Below are positions 33,669 to 42,548 of a stretch of 64,000 nt of DNA, piece after piece. A program made the translations under genes and the position numbers. Within the stretch, counting starts at the first letter, position 1. Each line of letters starts with the position of its first letter. The stretch is from JAPULR01 sp965238215 (GTDB lineage Bacteria > Chloroflexota > Dehalococcoidia > Lucifugimonadales > GCA-2712585): NCBI GenBank assembly GCA_965238215.1, contig OZ250180.1, forward strand, positions 2,170,001-2,234,000. Direction: 5' to 3'. A model generated the notes under the pieces. That model was not told the DNA's origin and ran no database searches. It was given only the letters and a program-made list of their open reading frames with translations.

Positions 33669-34196
33669 ATGAGTTTGTACTACGATGTTTTCCCGACGGA
33701 GTTCGGATGGTACGCCGCGGTGGTTTCGGAGAAGGGGCTGCGGTATGGGGCCATGAGGTCGTCGCCGGAGGAAACGGTAGAGAGCTTGTCGCGCCAGTTG
33801 AACGGGGCGTCACAGGATGCGATGGCGGTTGAGGGCGTTAGGGAAGGACTGCTGGCCTTCTTTGAGGGAGATGGTGAGGCATTGGGAGGGATTGCGCTGG
33901 ATTTGGAAGGAGCGCCGCCCTTTCATCGCGCCGCCTGGGAAGCCTGCCGGCAAATTCCTCTGGGAGAAACGCGAAGCTACGCATGGCTAGCGGCGGCGGC
34001 GGGAAGCCCCCGGGCGTCTAGGGCGGCGGGACAGGCCATGGCGAGGAACTGGGTGCCGGTGGTTGTGCCCTGCCACCGGGTAATTGGCAGCAGTGGGGGG
34101 CTGCACGGCTACGGCGCGGGAGGGCTGGCGGTAAAGGAGCGGCTGCTGCGGGCGGAGGCGGGCATGACTCGACGAGGGTCCGTTAGGGAGGGTTAG
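33669..34196 (+). CDS. Methylated-DNA--protein-cysteine methyltransferase (MGMT/Ogt type)
   Basis: About 175 residues. The suicide-Cys motif PCHRVIG (Cys135), the preceding VPVV strand and the helix-turn-helix with RAAGQAMARNWVP are intact. The C-terminal GGLAVKERLLRAE is typical. Known role: transfers alkyl groups from O6-alkylguanine to itself. ATG at 33669 gives a better RBS distance (GGGAGG, 9 bases) than ATG at 33663. The stop overlaps the end of the convergent DUF2007 gene by 4 bases. Confidence 0.92.
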   Translation: MSLYYDVFPTEFGWYAAVVSEKGLRYGAMRSSPEETVESLSRQLNGASQDAMAVEGVREGLLAFFEGDGEALGGIALDLEGAPPFHRAAWEACRQIPLGETRSYAWLAAAAGSPRASRAAGQAMARNWVPVVVPCHRVIGSSGGLHGYGAGGLAVKERLLRAEAGMTRRGSVREG

Positions 34197-34411
34197 ACGT
34201 CGGTGGATCCCAGCTGGTCTCTGAGTATCTCCAACGCTTCGTCTTTTTGGGATTCCTGCACCAGCAGCCGGATGGGGAAGGGAGAGGAGCCAAGGAAGGG
34301 GTTAACGTCGCCGCCTCGGAAGACTACGTTTATGCCCGACTCGTTGAGGATGCCGCGCCAGATGTGGGCGGTCCATTCGTTTGGAGCGGTGGTTAGGACT
34401 ACCCAATTCAT
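34193..34411 (-). CDS. DUF2007-type putative signal-transducing protein
   Basis: 72 residues, ferredoxin-like alpha/beta fold of the DUF2007 family. Landmarks are WTAHIWRGILNESGINVVFRGGD, the central PIRLLVQESQKDEALEIL and a C-terminal helix. Function unknown across the family. It lies downstream of dnaE and converges on the MGMT gene with a 4-base overlap. Confidence 0.75.
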   Translation of the reverse strand: MNWVVLTTAPNEWTAHIWRGILNESGINVVFRGGDVNPFLGSSPFPIRLLVQESQKDEALEILRDQLGSTDV

Positions 34412-34509
34412 GGCTGTCGGCTCCTGTAGAATTCGGCTTGAGAGTCGTTAACGGGGCGATGCGGGACTTTCAAATTGTGCGCTGCCGGAATGGCGGGGCT
34501 GACGCGGCT

Positions 34510-37500
34510 TCAAGGTGCGGCGGGTTCTACGTTTATGCTTTCCGGACCCAGAAGCTCTTCCAACCGCTGCTGAAGCTCCGGACAGAACTTCACCGCAAAG
34601 GGCATGTCTATGCGCACCTGCTTGCTGTTGGAGAGAATGTTCAGAAGCACCCGGTCTTCCCCGGGAAACTCCAGCATCGCCTCTACGGTATTTTGTAGAA
34701 GGCTGGCGTCCTGCTCCTGGTTGGCGGACTCTTCCATGGTGAGTTGGAGGGTGCGGTTTCGGGCCGGCTCCGGCGCACCATTAGCAGGTGATGGGGCGCC
34801 ATTGCCGGAGGTCGTTCTCGCAGATGCGGCAGGCCGATTTGACCTGGATGCGCCGTTAGCGGGGGATGTCTTTTTGGACGGGGCAGGCTTGTTGGCCTTG
34901 GCGGCGCCGTTGCTGGCGGAGCGGCCGCTTTTGGTCGCGTCGTATTCCCGAACGTTACTGCAATAGATGGAGACGTCTTCACTCCGAACCACCACCTTGC
35001 CTTCTACCTGAAGCAAACTGCCCTCCTGCCAGAGGCTCTGGGTACGCTCAAACACTCCGGGCCAGGCGATAACCTCCAGCTCGCCCCCCAGAAGCTCGAG
35101 GGAGGCGTTCAAGAAGGGGCGCTGGTCTCTGGTGAGCCGCTGCTGGGCCGATGAGAGTTGGCCTAGCACGGTTACTTGCCTGCCCTCCATCTCGGTGCCC
35201 ATCTGGTCCAGAGAGGCGATAAACCCGGGGGGAACGTGGGATAACAGGCTTTGGAGGGGATTGGATGTGATGGCAACGCCGAGAAGCTCTTTCTCCCAGG
35301 CGACTTTTTCGTAGGTCTCTGAGTCGGTCCCGCTTAGGTTGAAGGACACAAGGGAATCTTCTTTCTGGTCGCTCATGCCGCCAAAGAGGCTGGTTTGGCC
35401 GGTCTGGCGAATTCTGGCCTCCATCTGAGATTGGGAGAGTATGGATGCGGCGGCGTTGAGGATAGGCCCGCGTCGTCCCAGGCTGTCAAAAGCTCCGGCC
35501 TGTATCAAGCTCTCCAGGGAGCGTCGGTTTAGGCCGCTCAGATCCACCCTTCTAACGAAGTCGGTGAGGGAGCTAAAGGGACCTTCGCCGGTCCGTTCCT
35601 GAACGATGGGCCCTACGGCGGATTCGCCCAGGTTCTTGATGGCGGCAAGGCCGAAGCGGATGCCTTCCTGCCCGTCGCCGTCCATGTCTAGGGTGAACTC
35701 CACGCCGCTCTTGTTGACGTCCGGCGCCAGAACGGGAATGCTCATTCGTAGGCACTCGTTCACCGCGCTGGTCATCCTTTCGGGGTGGCCACGACGAGAG
35801 TTCAGCACGGAGGCCATGTACTCCAGGCTATAGTTGGCTTTGAAGTAGGCGGTCCAGTAGGAGATCTGGGCGTAGCTGACGCTGTGAGCCTTGTTAAAGG
35901 CGTAACCGGCGAAGGGCTCGATGAGGTTGAAGACGGCCTGGGCCTGGGCCTGGCTGAACCCCTGTCCCATGGCGCCCTTGATGAATCGCTCCTCCTCCTG
36001 TCGCATGAGTTCGGGTATCTTCTTGCCCATCGCTTTTCTAACGATGTCTGCCTCTCCGAGGGAATATCCTGCGAAGGTCTGGAGGAGGCGCAGCACCTGG
36101 TCTTGGAAGACGATAACGCCGTAGGAATCTTTCAGTATCTCGTCAAGACTCGGATGGGGGGACTTGACGGGGGAGCGGCCATGCTTGGCCTCGATGAACG
36201 TGGGTATCTGCTCCATGGGGCCGGGACGGTAGAGGGCAATCATGGCCGCAACGTCGCTGAGTGAGGAGGGTTTGAGTTCGCGAATGTTGCGCTGCATTCC
36301 GGTGCTTTCCAGCTGGAACACCTCGTTGGTCTTGCCGGAGGCGAGGAGCTGGAAGGTCTTATCGTCGTCCCAGGGTATCTGCGCAAGTTCCATATCAAGG
36401 TTGCGGGTCTGCTTGAGCATCTTGATGGTTCTATCAAGAATGGTGAGGTTGGTCAGGCCCAGGAAGTCCATCTTGAGCAGGCCCAGCTTCGCGATGGGGT
36501 CCATGGCAAACTGGGTCATTGCGATTTCGGACTCTTCGCTACTGCGGGTGGGACGTTGCAGGGGCACGTACTCGGTGAGGGGCTCTTCGGAGATGACGAC
36601 GCCGGCGGCGTGGGTGCTGACGTGATGGGCTATGCCCTCGAGCCCTATGGCCTTGTCCACCAACTCCGTGACGGCGGGGTCTTGTTCGTACATCTCCTTG
36701 AGTTGGGGCGTGATGTGCACGGCTTCGCTGAGGTCGCGGACCTTGAAGGGAATGAGGCGGGCAATGCGATCGGTGTCGGCGTAGCCCATGCCGAGGGCGC
36801 GGCCCACGTCACGAATGGCGGCCTTAGGGCCTAGGGTGCCGAAAGTGATGATCTGCGCCACCTTATCCTGACCGTAACGGCGGGTGACGTGGTTTAGAAT
36901 CTCCTCCCGCCGGTCGTCCTGAAAGTCCATGTCTATGTCCGGCATCTCCTTGCGTTCCACGTTGAGGAAGCGTTCGAAGACCAGGTTATGCTCGAGAGGG
37001 TCCACCTCGGTGACGCCGAGGCAGTAGAGGGCCAGGCTGGCGGCGGCGCTGCCACGGACGGCCAGCAGGATACGGCGCTCGCGGGCGAAGGAGACGATTT
37101 CCCACACCACCAGGAAGTAGTTGGCGAAACGGGTCTGGCGAATGACCTCCAACTCATATTCGAGGCGCTGAACAACCTCGGGCGTTGGGTTGGGATAGAG
37201 GCGATGCAGGCCCTCCCAGCAGAGCTTTGCGAGAAACTCGTCGGCGTCCCCGCCGCCGGGCACAGGGTATTTGGGTAGGTGGAGGTTGTCGAACTCCAGC
37301 GCAACGTGACACGACTCGGCAATGCGCTGGGTGTTGGAGACGGCTTCCGGCAAGTCTTTGAAGAGGACGGCCATCTCCTGGGGGCTTTTGAGATAGAAAG
37401 AATCGTCCTCCATCTTGAGGCGCGATTCATCGTGAACCGTGGTGTTGGTGTGTATGCAGATGCGCAGGTCCTGGAGGACGGCGTCCTCCTGGTGGGTGTA

Positions 37501-38115
37501 GTGGCTGTCGTTGGTGGCCACGAGGGGGATGTCCATATCCCGGTTCATGGTGACCAGGGCCTGGTTAATATCCTCCAGACCTGGGATGTTCCTGTGCTGC
37601 TGTACCTCCAGATAGAAGCGGTCTTGGAATACCTCCCTGTACCATTGAGCGCGTTCGGCGGCGTCTTGAATCCGGCCCTCGGTGATTAGCCGGGGAATCT
37701 TGGCGCTGGGGCAGCCGGAGAGGGCTATCAGGCCCTGGCTGTGCTGCTGGAGCAGTTCATCGTCCACTCGCGGGCGGTAGTAGAACCCCTCCAGGTGGGC
37801 CTTGCTGACCAGTTGGATGAGGTTCTTGTAGCCGGTGTTGTTTTGGGCAAGCAGCGTAAGGTGGTGAGGGCTCTTCTCCGAAGGGTCCTTGGTAGTGCGG
37901 CTGCCTTTGGCTTCATAGATCTCGCAGCCGATGATGGGCTTTACTCCGGCGTTATGGGCGGCGGAGTAGAAGTCCACGACTCCGTAGAGGGACCCGTGGT
38001 CGGTGATGGCCAGGGCGTCCATGCCGAGTTTGGAGGTTTGCTCCACCAGTTGAGGAATGCGGCTTATGCCGTCGAGGAGGCTATATTCGGTATGGACGTG
38101 GAGATGCGTGAACAT
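34510..38115 (-). CDS. dnaE: DNA polymerase III alpha subunit
   Basis: About 1201 residues. The PHP domain is at the N-terminus (THLHVHTEYSLLDG, ITDHGSLYGV). The polymerase core has the catalytic aspartates in PDIDMDFQDDRREE (about residue 390), followed by GVIVFQDQVLRL and FNKAHSVSYAQISYWTAYFK. Finger, helix-hairpin-helix and OB-fold domains follow. The C-terminus (about 1050-1120) has a low-complexity linker of repeated NGA/KPA-like units not seen in typical DnaE. ATG at 38115 is chosen because the protein then begins at the PHP motif. A TATAAT box lies at 38142-38137, about 21 bases upstream. Confidence 0.96.
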   Translation of the reverse strand: MFTHLHVHTEYSLLDGISRIPQLVEQTSKLGMDALAITDHGSLYGVVDFYSAAHNAGVKPIIGCEIYEAKGSRTTKDPSEKSPHHLTLLAQNNTGYKNLIQLVSKAHLEGFYYRPRVDDELLQQHSQGLIALSGCPSAKIPRLITEGRIQDAAERAQWYREVFQDRFYLEVQQHRNIPGLEDINQALVTMNRDMDIPLVATNDSHYTHQEDAVLQDLRICIHTNTTVHDESRLKMEDDSFYLKSPQEMAVLFKDLPEAVSNTQRIAESCHVALEFDNLHLPKYPVPGGGDADEFLAKLCWEGLHRLYPNPTPEVVQRLEYELEVIRQTRFANYFLVVWEIVSFARERRILLAVRGSAAASLALYCLGVTEVDPLEHNLVFERFLNVERKEMPDIDMDFQDDRREEILNHVTRRYGQDKVAQIITFGTLGPKAAIRDVGRALGMGYADTDRIARLIPFKVRDLSEAVHITPQLKEMYEQDPAVTELVDKAIGLEGIAHHVSTHAAGVVISEEPLTEYVPLQRPTRSSEESEIAMTQFAMDPIAKLGLLKMDFLGLTNLTILDRTIKMLKQTRNLDMELAQIPWDDDKTFQLLASGKTNEVFQLESTGMQRNIRELKPSSLSDVAAMIALYRPGPMEQIPTFIEAKHGRSPVKSPHPSLDEILKDSYGVIVFQDQVLRLLQTFAGYSLGEADIVRKAMGKKIPELMRQEEERFIKGAMGQGFSQAQAQAVFNLIEPFAGYAFNKAHSVSYAQISYWTAYFKANYSLEYMASVLNSRRGHPERMTSAVNECLRMSIPVLAPDVNKSGVEFTLDMDGDGQEGIRFGLAAIKNLGESAVGPIVQERTGEGPFSSLTDFVRRVDLSGLNRRSLESLIQAGAFDSLGRRGPILNAAASILSQSQMEARIRQTGQTSLFGGMSDQKEDSLVSFNLSGTDSETYEKVAWEKELLGVAITSNPLQSLLSHVPPGFIASLDQMGTEMEGRQVTVLGQLSSAQQRLTRDQRPFLNASLELLGGELEVIAWPGVFERTQSLWQEGSLLQVEGKVVVRSEDVSIYCSNVREYDATKSGRSASNGAAKANKPAPSKKTSPANGASRSNRPAASARTTSGNGAPSPANGAPEPARNRTLQLTMEESANQEQDASLLQNTVEAMLEFPGEDRVLLNILSNSKQVRIDMPFAVKFCPELQQRLEELLGPESINVEPAAP

Positions 38116-38136
38116 GGTGGGGGGGACGACAAACAT

Positions 38137-38142
38137 ATTATA
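38137..38142 (-). promoter_or_regulatory. -10 box of dnaE
   Basis: Perfect TATAAT on the minus strand; predicted transcription start about 38130, giving a very short leader (about 15 bases) without a Shine-Dalgarno sequence before the ATG at 38115. No good -35 at 17 bases. Confidence 0.5.
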
Positions 38143-38286
38143 AAGGCAGGGATGGGTCAAGACGGAAGGGGAGTGAATTTACCAGGTGGGGCAGTGGAAA
38201 GTAGGGGGATTTACAAGGGATTGTAGCTCCAGGGCTGGTGGTTTACACTGGATTCATACGTTACTTCTGCAGGTTGGGGTCTTTCT

Positions 38287-39237
38287 ATGACCGTTATGGT
38301 GACGGGCGCAACGGGGTTTCTGGGCCGGCGGGTGGTGCAAACTCTGTTGGATCGGGGCAAGGACGTTCGCTGCCTGGTTCGTTCTCCCGGCGCCGAGGTG
38401 ATGTTCGACCAGGACCGGGTGGACGTTCACTACGGCAGCGTGACGGACCCGGCGTCGCTGCGGGCGGCCTTCTATGACCTTGACGAGGTGGTTCACCTGG
38501 TGGCAGTGATTCGGGAGAGGGGAGGCGCGACCTTCTTTCGGATCAACGTGGAAGGAACACGGAACGTGTTGAGGGCGGCAGCGGATGCGGGTGTCCAGCG
38601 TTTTGTGCATCTGAGCGCCATAGGGGCCCAGGAGAATCCCGGAATGCGATATCTGTACAGTAAGTGGTTGGCGGAGCAGCTGGTTTTTAGCAGCGGCATA
38701 CCCTACACGATTCTGCGACCTTCACTCCTATTCGGCGAGGGGGACGAGTTCATGAACGCTCTGGCGGGTCTGATAAGGACCACGCCTCTGGTGCCGGTGA
38801 TAGGGAACGGCAAGAACGAGTTCCAGCCCGTTTCGGTGGAAGACGTGGCTCGTTGCGTGGCGAACGCCATCGACAACCCGCGCCTGCGGAATCAGAGGGT
38901 GGAGGTCGGCGGGCCGCAACGGCTGACCTACGACCAGGTCGTGGACGAGGTGGCATTCACTATGGGCGCCAAGCGCTTGAAGTTGCATATACCGGTGGTA
39001 CTCATGCGATTTCCCGTGTGGCTGACGGAGAAGCTGTTTTCGAAACCGCCGGTGACCCGGGACCAGCTGGCCATGCTGCAAGTGCCTAACTACCCGGAGT
39101 CGGACACGATTCAGAGTGTGTTCAGGTTCAGCCCGAAGCCGGTGCGAGGCAATATAACCTACGTGCGCCGGGTGACTTGGGGGGACGGGTTCAAGATGCT
39201 GTTGGGACGTATGCCTCGGCATATTCGAGACCACTAA
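38287..39237 (+). CDS. NAD(P)-dependent epimerase/dehydratase (NDUFA9-like atypical SDR)
   Basis: 316 residues. The Rossmann motif TGATGFLGRRVV is at the N-terminus. The family segments FVHLSAIGA, YSKWLAEQLV, YTILRPSLLFGEGDEF and QPVSVEDVARCV match complex I NDUFA9-like atypical SDRs; the catalytic Tyr-Lys is modified (YLYSKW). Known members bind NAD(P)H; the substrate here is unknown. It is divergent from dnaE. Confidence 0.88.
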   Translation: MTVMVTGATGFLGRRVVQTLLDRGKDVRCLVRSPGAEVMFDQDRVDVHYGSVTDPASLRAAFYDLDEVVHLVAVIRERGGATFFRINVEGTRNVLRAAADAGVQRFVHLSAIGAQENPGMRYLYSKWLAEQLVFSSGIPYTILRPSLLFGEGDEFMNALAGLIRTTPLVPVIGNGKNEFQPVSVEDVARCVANAIDNPRLRNQRVEVGGPQRLTYDQVVDEVAFTMGAKRLKLHIPVVLMRFPVWLTEKLFSKPPVTRDQLAMLQVPNYPESDTIQSVFRFSPKPVRGNITYVRRVTWGDGFKMLLGRMPRHIRDH

Positions 39238-39264
39238 TGAGCGACGAGTTCAGGCGGCGCGCCG

Positions 39265-39294
39265 TTGACAGCGTTGGCGAGGCGTCCATAGACT
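39265..39294 (+). promoter_or_regulatory. Probable promoter of the amidohydrolase at 39361
   Basis: TTGACA (39265-39270) and TAGACT (39289-39294), 18 bases apart. Predicted start about 39301, 60 bases upstream of the ATG, which has GAAGGTG as RBS. Confidence 0.5.
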
Positions 39295-39360
39295 AGCTGC
39301 GTTGGGGGCCGTTAGCCCTGCGACCAGGAGCATATTAGAAATATCGGAAGGTGTTGCGTC

Positions 39361-40572
39361 ATGGCCTGGAATGGCTGGAAAGTTGTAGACATGGACTCCC
39401 ACATTATGGAGCGTCCCCACGAGATGTACGACGGGTTTGTGGACCCTTCGTACCAGGCGGACTTCGAACGGCTGAAACTGGCCATCGAGGAGAATATCCG
39501 TCAGGGCGGAAAAGGAGCCTTGGCGGCCAGCCGTCATGCCATTCTTGCGCCCGTCGTGTCGGATAACGCCCTGGGGCAGGCGGACTCCTTCGGGCTGGCG
39601 CCCAGGGAATTCATTCTCCAACCGGGAGCCGGCGGCCGGCCCAACTTCGGCCGGCCAAACCGAGGGAATCTGCCGCATATCCGTCCCGAGGTAAATTGGG
39701 ACGTGAAGGCGCGATTGGAGGACATGGATGCTGCCCACGTGGACGTGGGGGTGCTCTATCCCACCCATGTTTCGAGCTATTGCGCCCTCCACGACGTGGG
39801 GTTCGAGAATGCGATGTACATGGCGTATCACCGTTGGGTTAGCGACTTCTGTTCCCAAGCCCCGGAGCGGCTCAAGTGGACGCTGGTGGCGAATCTCACG
39901 GACGCAAGAACTGCCGCATCGGAGATTCGGCGGTGGGCCAAGGAGGACGACAATCTTGTGGGCATCTACTTTTCGCCCCAAGGACCGGACAACCTGCTGC
40001 TGGACAGCGGCAGTCTCTATCCCATCTACGAGGCTGCGGAAGAGACGGACCTGCCCGTACTGATTCACGGTGGGACGGCTAGGCCGCCATTCGGGCCAGG
40101 CACCTTCGACCTGCGTGGCGCGTGGTTCCTGCAGCACGCTCTGGGCAACCCGTGGGCGGGAATGGCGGCCATGGGCGCGCTCATCGGCGGGGGCATCATG
40201 GAACGGTTTCCTACCCTGAGAGCCGCAATTGTGGAGACGGCGGCAGGGTGGCTGCCGGCCATCCTGGACCGGTACGACACCCACTTTGTTCTTTCGCCGC
40301 ATCACGTGCCCTATTTGAAGCGATCGCCAACGGAGATGGTGAAGAGCGGGCGGTATTTCCACGGCATAGACACGTGGGAGACCACGCTGGAGTCGGTGGT
40401 GGACGTGGTGGGGGAGGACGTTCTGTTGTTCGCGACGGACTGGCCCCACGGAGATACGGCATGGCCTACGGGCGTGGACCAGGTAGTCGAGTGGCCGGGA
40501 CTTTCGGACAGCGCCAAGCGGAAGATATTGGGAGAGAACGCCATGCGCCTCTGCCCCCGCCTGCAAGGCTAA
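39361..40572 (+). CDS. Amidohydrolase-2 family metal-dependent hydrolase
   Basis: 403 residues, PF04909-type TIM barrel (ACMSD/decarboxylase relatives). The N-terminal metal region is VVDMDSHIMERP: D-x-H-x-x-x rather than HxH. Internal LIHGGTA and the C-terminal LFATDWPHGD with the metal Asp are present. Known members hydrolyse or decarboxylate small aromatic or cyclic substrates; the substrate is unknown. A 461-codon antisense frame covers it, but the plus-strand protein is clearly the real one. Confidence 0.88.
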   Translation: MAWNGWKVVDMDSHIMERPHEMYDGFVDPSYQADFERLKLAIEENIRQGGKGALAASRHAILAPVVSDNALGQADSFGLAPREFILQPGAGGRPNFGRPNRGNLPHIRPEVNWDVKARLEDMDAAHVDVGVLYPTHVSSYCALHDVGFENAMYMAYHRWVSDFCSQAPERLKWTLVANLTDARTAASEIRRWAKEDDNLVGIYFSPQGPDNLLLDSGSLYPIYEAAEETDLPVLIHGGTARPPFGPGTFDLRGAWFLQHALGNPWAGMAAMGALIGGGIMERFPTLRAAIVETAAGWLPAILDRYDTHFVLSPHHVPYLKRSPTEMVKSGRYFHGIDTWETTLESVVDVVGEDVLLFATDWPHGDTAWPTGVDQVVEWPGLSDSAKRKILGENAMRLCPRLQG

Positions 40573-40617
40573 CTTGGTAAAATAGGAAGTGACCGAAACC
40601 AAACGAAGGCTTGATTT

Positions 40618-40989
40618 ATGAACGTAAATGAACACGTACAGACGGCACGGGAGTTTTTGAAGGCTTCTGACCAGGAGTTCGAGGCAGGCGACAAATTTCA
40701 GGCGTCTGAGAAGCTATGGGGCGCAGCCACCCACGCGCTGATGGCCGTTATGCAAGAAGATGGGCAAGTTGGCAAGAATCATCGAGAGTTGCGGAGGGCC
40801 GCAAGACGGCTGGCGTCAGAGCGCAATGAACCGTTCATACGAACCGGATTTGCAGTAGCCGAAATGTTTCATGCGAATTTCTATCATGGGTTCATGGAAG
40901 ACTTTCAAATCTCCGAAGGTAGGGAAGACGTGCGCGAATTTGTGAAGCGTCTCTTGCCCGACCTTTCGCCGGAGCCGGCTCGTACGTAG
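40618..40989 (+). CDS. PaREP1-family (HEPN-like) protein
   Basis: 123 residues, all helical. Landmarks are AREFLKASDQEFEAGDKFQASEKLWGAATHALMAV and NHRELRRAARRLA, with FHANFYHGFMED near the C-terminus. This matches PaREP1, a HEPN-like family common in thermophiles and often mobile or toxin-linked. Whether it is a nuclease is not clear: the HEPN Rx4-6H motif is not obvious. It stands alone, with a possible TAAAAT box at 40578, and its composition is slightly AT-richer than its neighbours. Confidence 0.7.
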   Translation: MNVNEHVQTAREFLKASDQEFEAGDKFQASEKLWGAATHALMAVMQEDGQVGKNHRELRRAARRLASERNEPFIRTGFAVAEMFHANFYHGFMEDFQISEGREDVREFVKRLLPDLSPEPART

Positions 40990-41041
40990 CTGGGATAGAT
41001 TCTTCGCCGCACACGAAATGACAGGAAGGTGGGGCTACACC

Positions 41042-41064
41042 GCCGAGGCTTAGCAGCCTCCGGC
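41042..41064 (+). terminator. Terminator-like hairpin between the PaREP1 gene and folC
   Basis: GCCGAGGCT, a 4-base loop, then AGCCT, one bulged C and CGGC, giving a 9-bp stem with one bulge. No U-tract follows, so termination would be inefficient or factor-dependent. Confidence 0.35.
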
Positions 41065-41102
41065 AACGACACCGCTGACCTCGACTCAATGACCTGTAGT
41101 CC

Positions 41103-41129
41103 TTGAGGTGGGGGTTGGTGGGGTATAAT
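41103..41129 (+). promoter_or_regulatory. Probable promoter of folC-fabF
   Basis: TATAAT at 41124-41129 preceded by TTGAGG at 41103-41108 (15-base spacing). The same TTGAGG-15-TATAxT layout occurs before the CitE-like gene at 57402. Confidence 0.45.
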
Positions 41130-41156
41130 TGCCTTGCCCCTCTATGGGCGCGGTAG

Positions 41157-42548
41157 GTGACGTTGGATTACAGATCTTCCCTGGGGCTTTTGCTTGGTTT
41201 AGTGGACTTCGAGCGGTTTCGCGGGCCAAGGGGGCCCCGCGTTAAGTTCGATCTGAGTCGCATGGAGGCCCTGCTCAGCCGGTTGGACAACCCGCATCTC
41301 GCAATTCCCGCGGTGCACGTGGCGGGGACAAAGGGCAAGGGCAGCACGACGGCAATGGTCGCCTCGGCGCTCACCCAACAGGGATACAAGACCGGGGTGT
41401 TCACTTCGCCCCACCTTCACACCTTTAGAGAGCGGATTAGTGTCGATGGGGAGCCGGTCTCGGAGGGGGAGTTCGCGTCGCTGGTGGAGGGAGTGTGGTC
41501 TCACGTGTGCAATGTCAGCGATGACGGGCGTTTTGGGCGGGTTACCCTCTTCGAAACTCTGACGGCCATGGCGTTCATGCACTTCCGGGAAATTGGGGCT
41601 GATTTCCAGGTGTTGGAGGTGGGATTGGGAGGCCGGTTGGATTCCACCAATCTGGTGCAGCCCCAAGCGTGTGCTATAACGTCTATCAGCCTGGACCACA
41701 CGGCCATTTTGGGCGAATCGGTGGAGCTAATTGCTAAGGAGAAGGCGGGCATCGTGAAGCCTGGCGTTCCGGTTGTGTCAGCTCCGCAGCAGCTGTCGGC
41801 TATGCAGGAGATCCGGCGGATGTGCCGAAGCATGGACGCGCCTCTCTGGGAGGCGCGTCGGGACATTGCCTGGGAGGCGGACGGCGAAAGTCTTTCGGGC
41901 CAATCCTTCTCCATTCGAGGGAGACTGGGCGAATACGCGCTGAATATGCCCCTCCTCGGTTCTCACCAACTGGAGAACGCCGCCGTCGCGGTGGGTGTGC
42001 TGGAGTGTCTGAAGGAGCAAGGATGGGAGATTAGCATCAACGAAATACGGCGGGGATTCGAGAAAGTGCGGTGGCCCTGTCGTTTGGAAGTGTTAGAACA
42101 GGAGCCGCCCCTTTTGTGCGACGGGGCTCACAATCCCGATTCCATGACGCGGCTGCGGGAGTTTCTGGAGGCGTTCTTTGTAGGTAGGCGGCCTGTGGTC
42201 ATCTTTGGGGTCTCGAGGGACAAGAACTTAGGCCAGATGATGGACGCGCTGGCGCCCCTGAATCCGGTGGTGGTGGTCACCCGATCGAGACACCCTAGAT
42301 CTGCATCACTCGCTGAACTTGTCAGGGGATTTGCAATGCGCGGGATTGAAGTGCACCAGTCTTTGGACGCCTGGCACGCGGTGCAAAGGGCAAGAAGTCT
42401 GATGCCGAAGGGGGGCTATATGCTGGCTACCGGGTCGCTATTCTTAGCTGCAGAGGTGAGGGAAGTGGCGCTAGGCATTGAACCGGAGCTTTACACGGAG
42501 ATTGACATGGCATCTTCAGTGCTTGAGACAAGGGGCAGTGGTATATGA
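41157..42548 (+). CDS. folC: Folylpolyglutamate synthase/dihydrofolate synthase
   Basis: 463 residues, Mur-ligase type. The ATP loop is VAGTKGKGSTTAMVASAL, the folate-binding region is VFTSPHLHTFRERI, and VLEVGLGGRLDSTN and LLCDGAHNPDSM are present. Known reaction: ATP-dependent addition of glutamate to dihydropteroate or folates, in the cytoplasm. GTG start at 41157. The stop overlaps the ATG of fabF (ATGA), an unusual folate/fatty-acid pairing. Another folate gene, folB, lies at 58619. Confidence 0.95.
   Translation: MTLDYRSSLGLLLGLVDFERFRGPRGPRVKFDLSRMEALLSRLDNPHLAIPAVHVAGTKGKGSTTAMVASALTQQGYKTGVFTSPHLHTFRERISVDGEPVSEGEFASLVEGVWSHVCNVSDDGRFGRVTLFETLTAMAFMHFREIGADFQVLEVGLGGRLDSTNLVQPQACAITSISLDHTAILGESVELIAKEKAGIVKPGVPVVSAPQQLSAMQEIRRMCRSMDAPLWEARRDIAWEADGESLSGQSFSIRGRLGEYALNMPLLGSHQLENAAVAVGVLECLKEQGWEISINEIRRGFEKVRWPCRLEVLEQEPPLLCDGAHNPDSMTRLREFLEAFFVGRRPVVIFGVSRDKNLGQMMDALAPLNPVVVVTRSRHPRSASLAELVRGFAMRGIEVHQSLDAWHAVQRARSLMPKGGYMLATGSLFLAAEVREVALGIEPELYTEIDMASSVLETRGSGI

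Noticed and set aside
39250..40635. 461-codon open frame on the minus strand opposite the amidohydrolase
   Set aside because: Antisense frame in GC-rich coding DNA; composition (Arg/His/Val-rich) is not protein-like, while the plus-strand product has clear amidohydrolase motifs.
40994..41022. TTCTTCGCC...GACAGG stretch similar to one near 28113
   Set aside because: Weak similarity to a short dispersed repeat; too degenerate to call from two copies.
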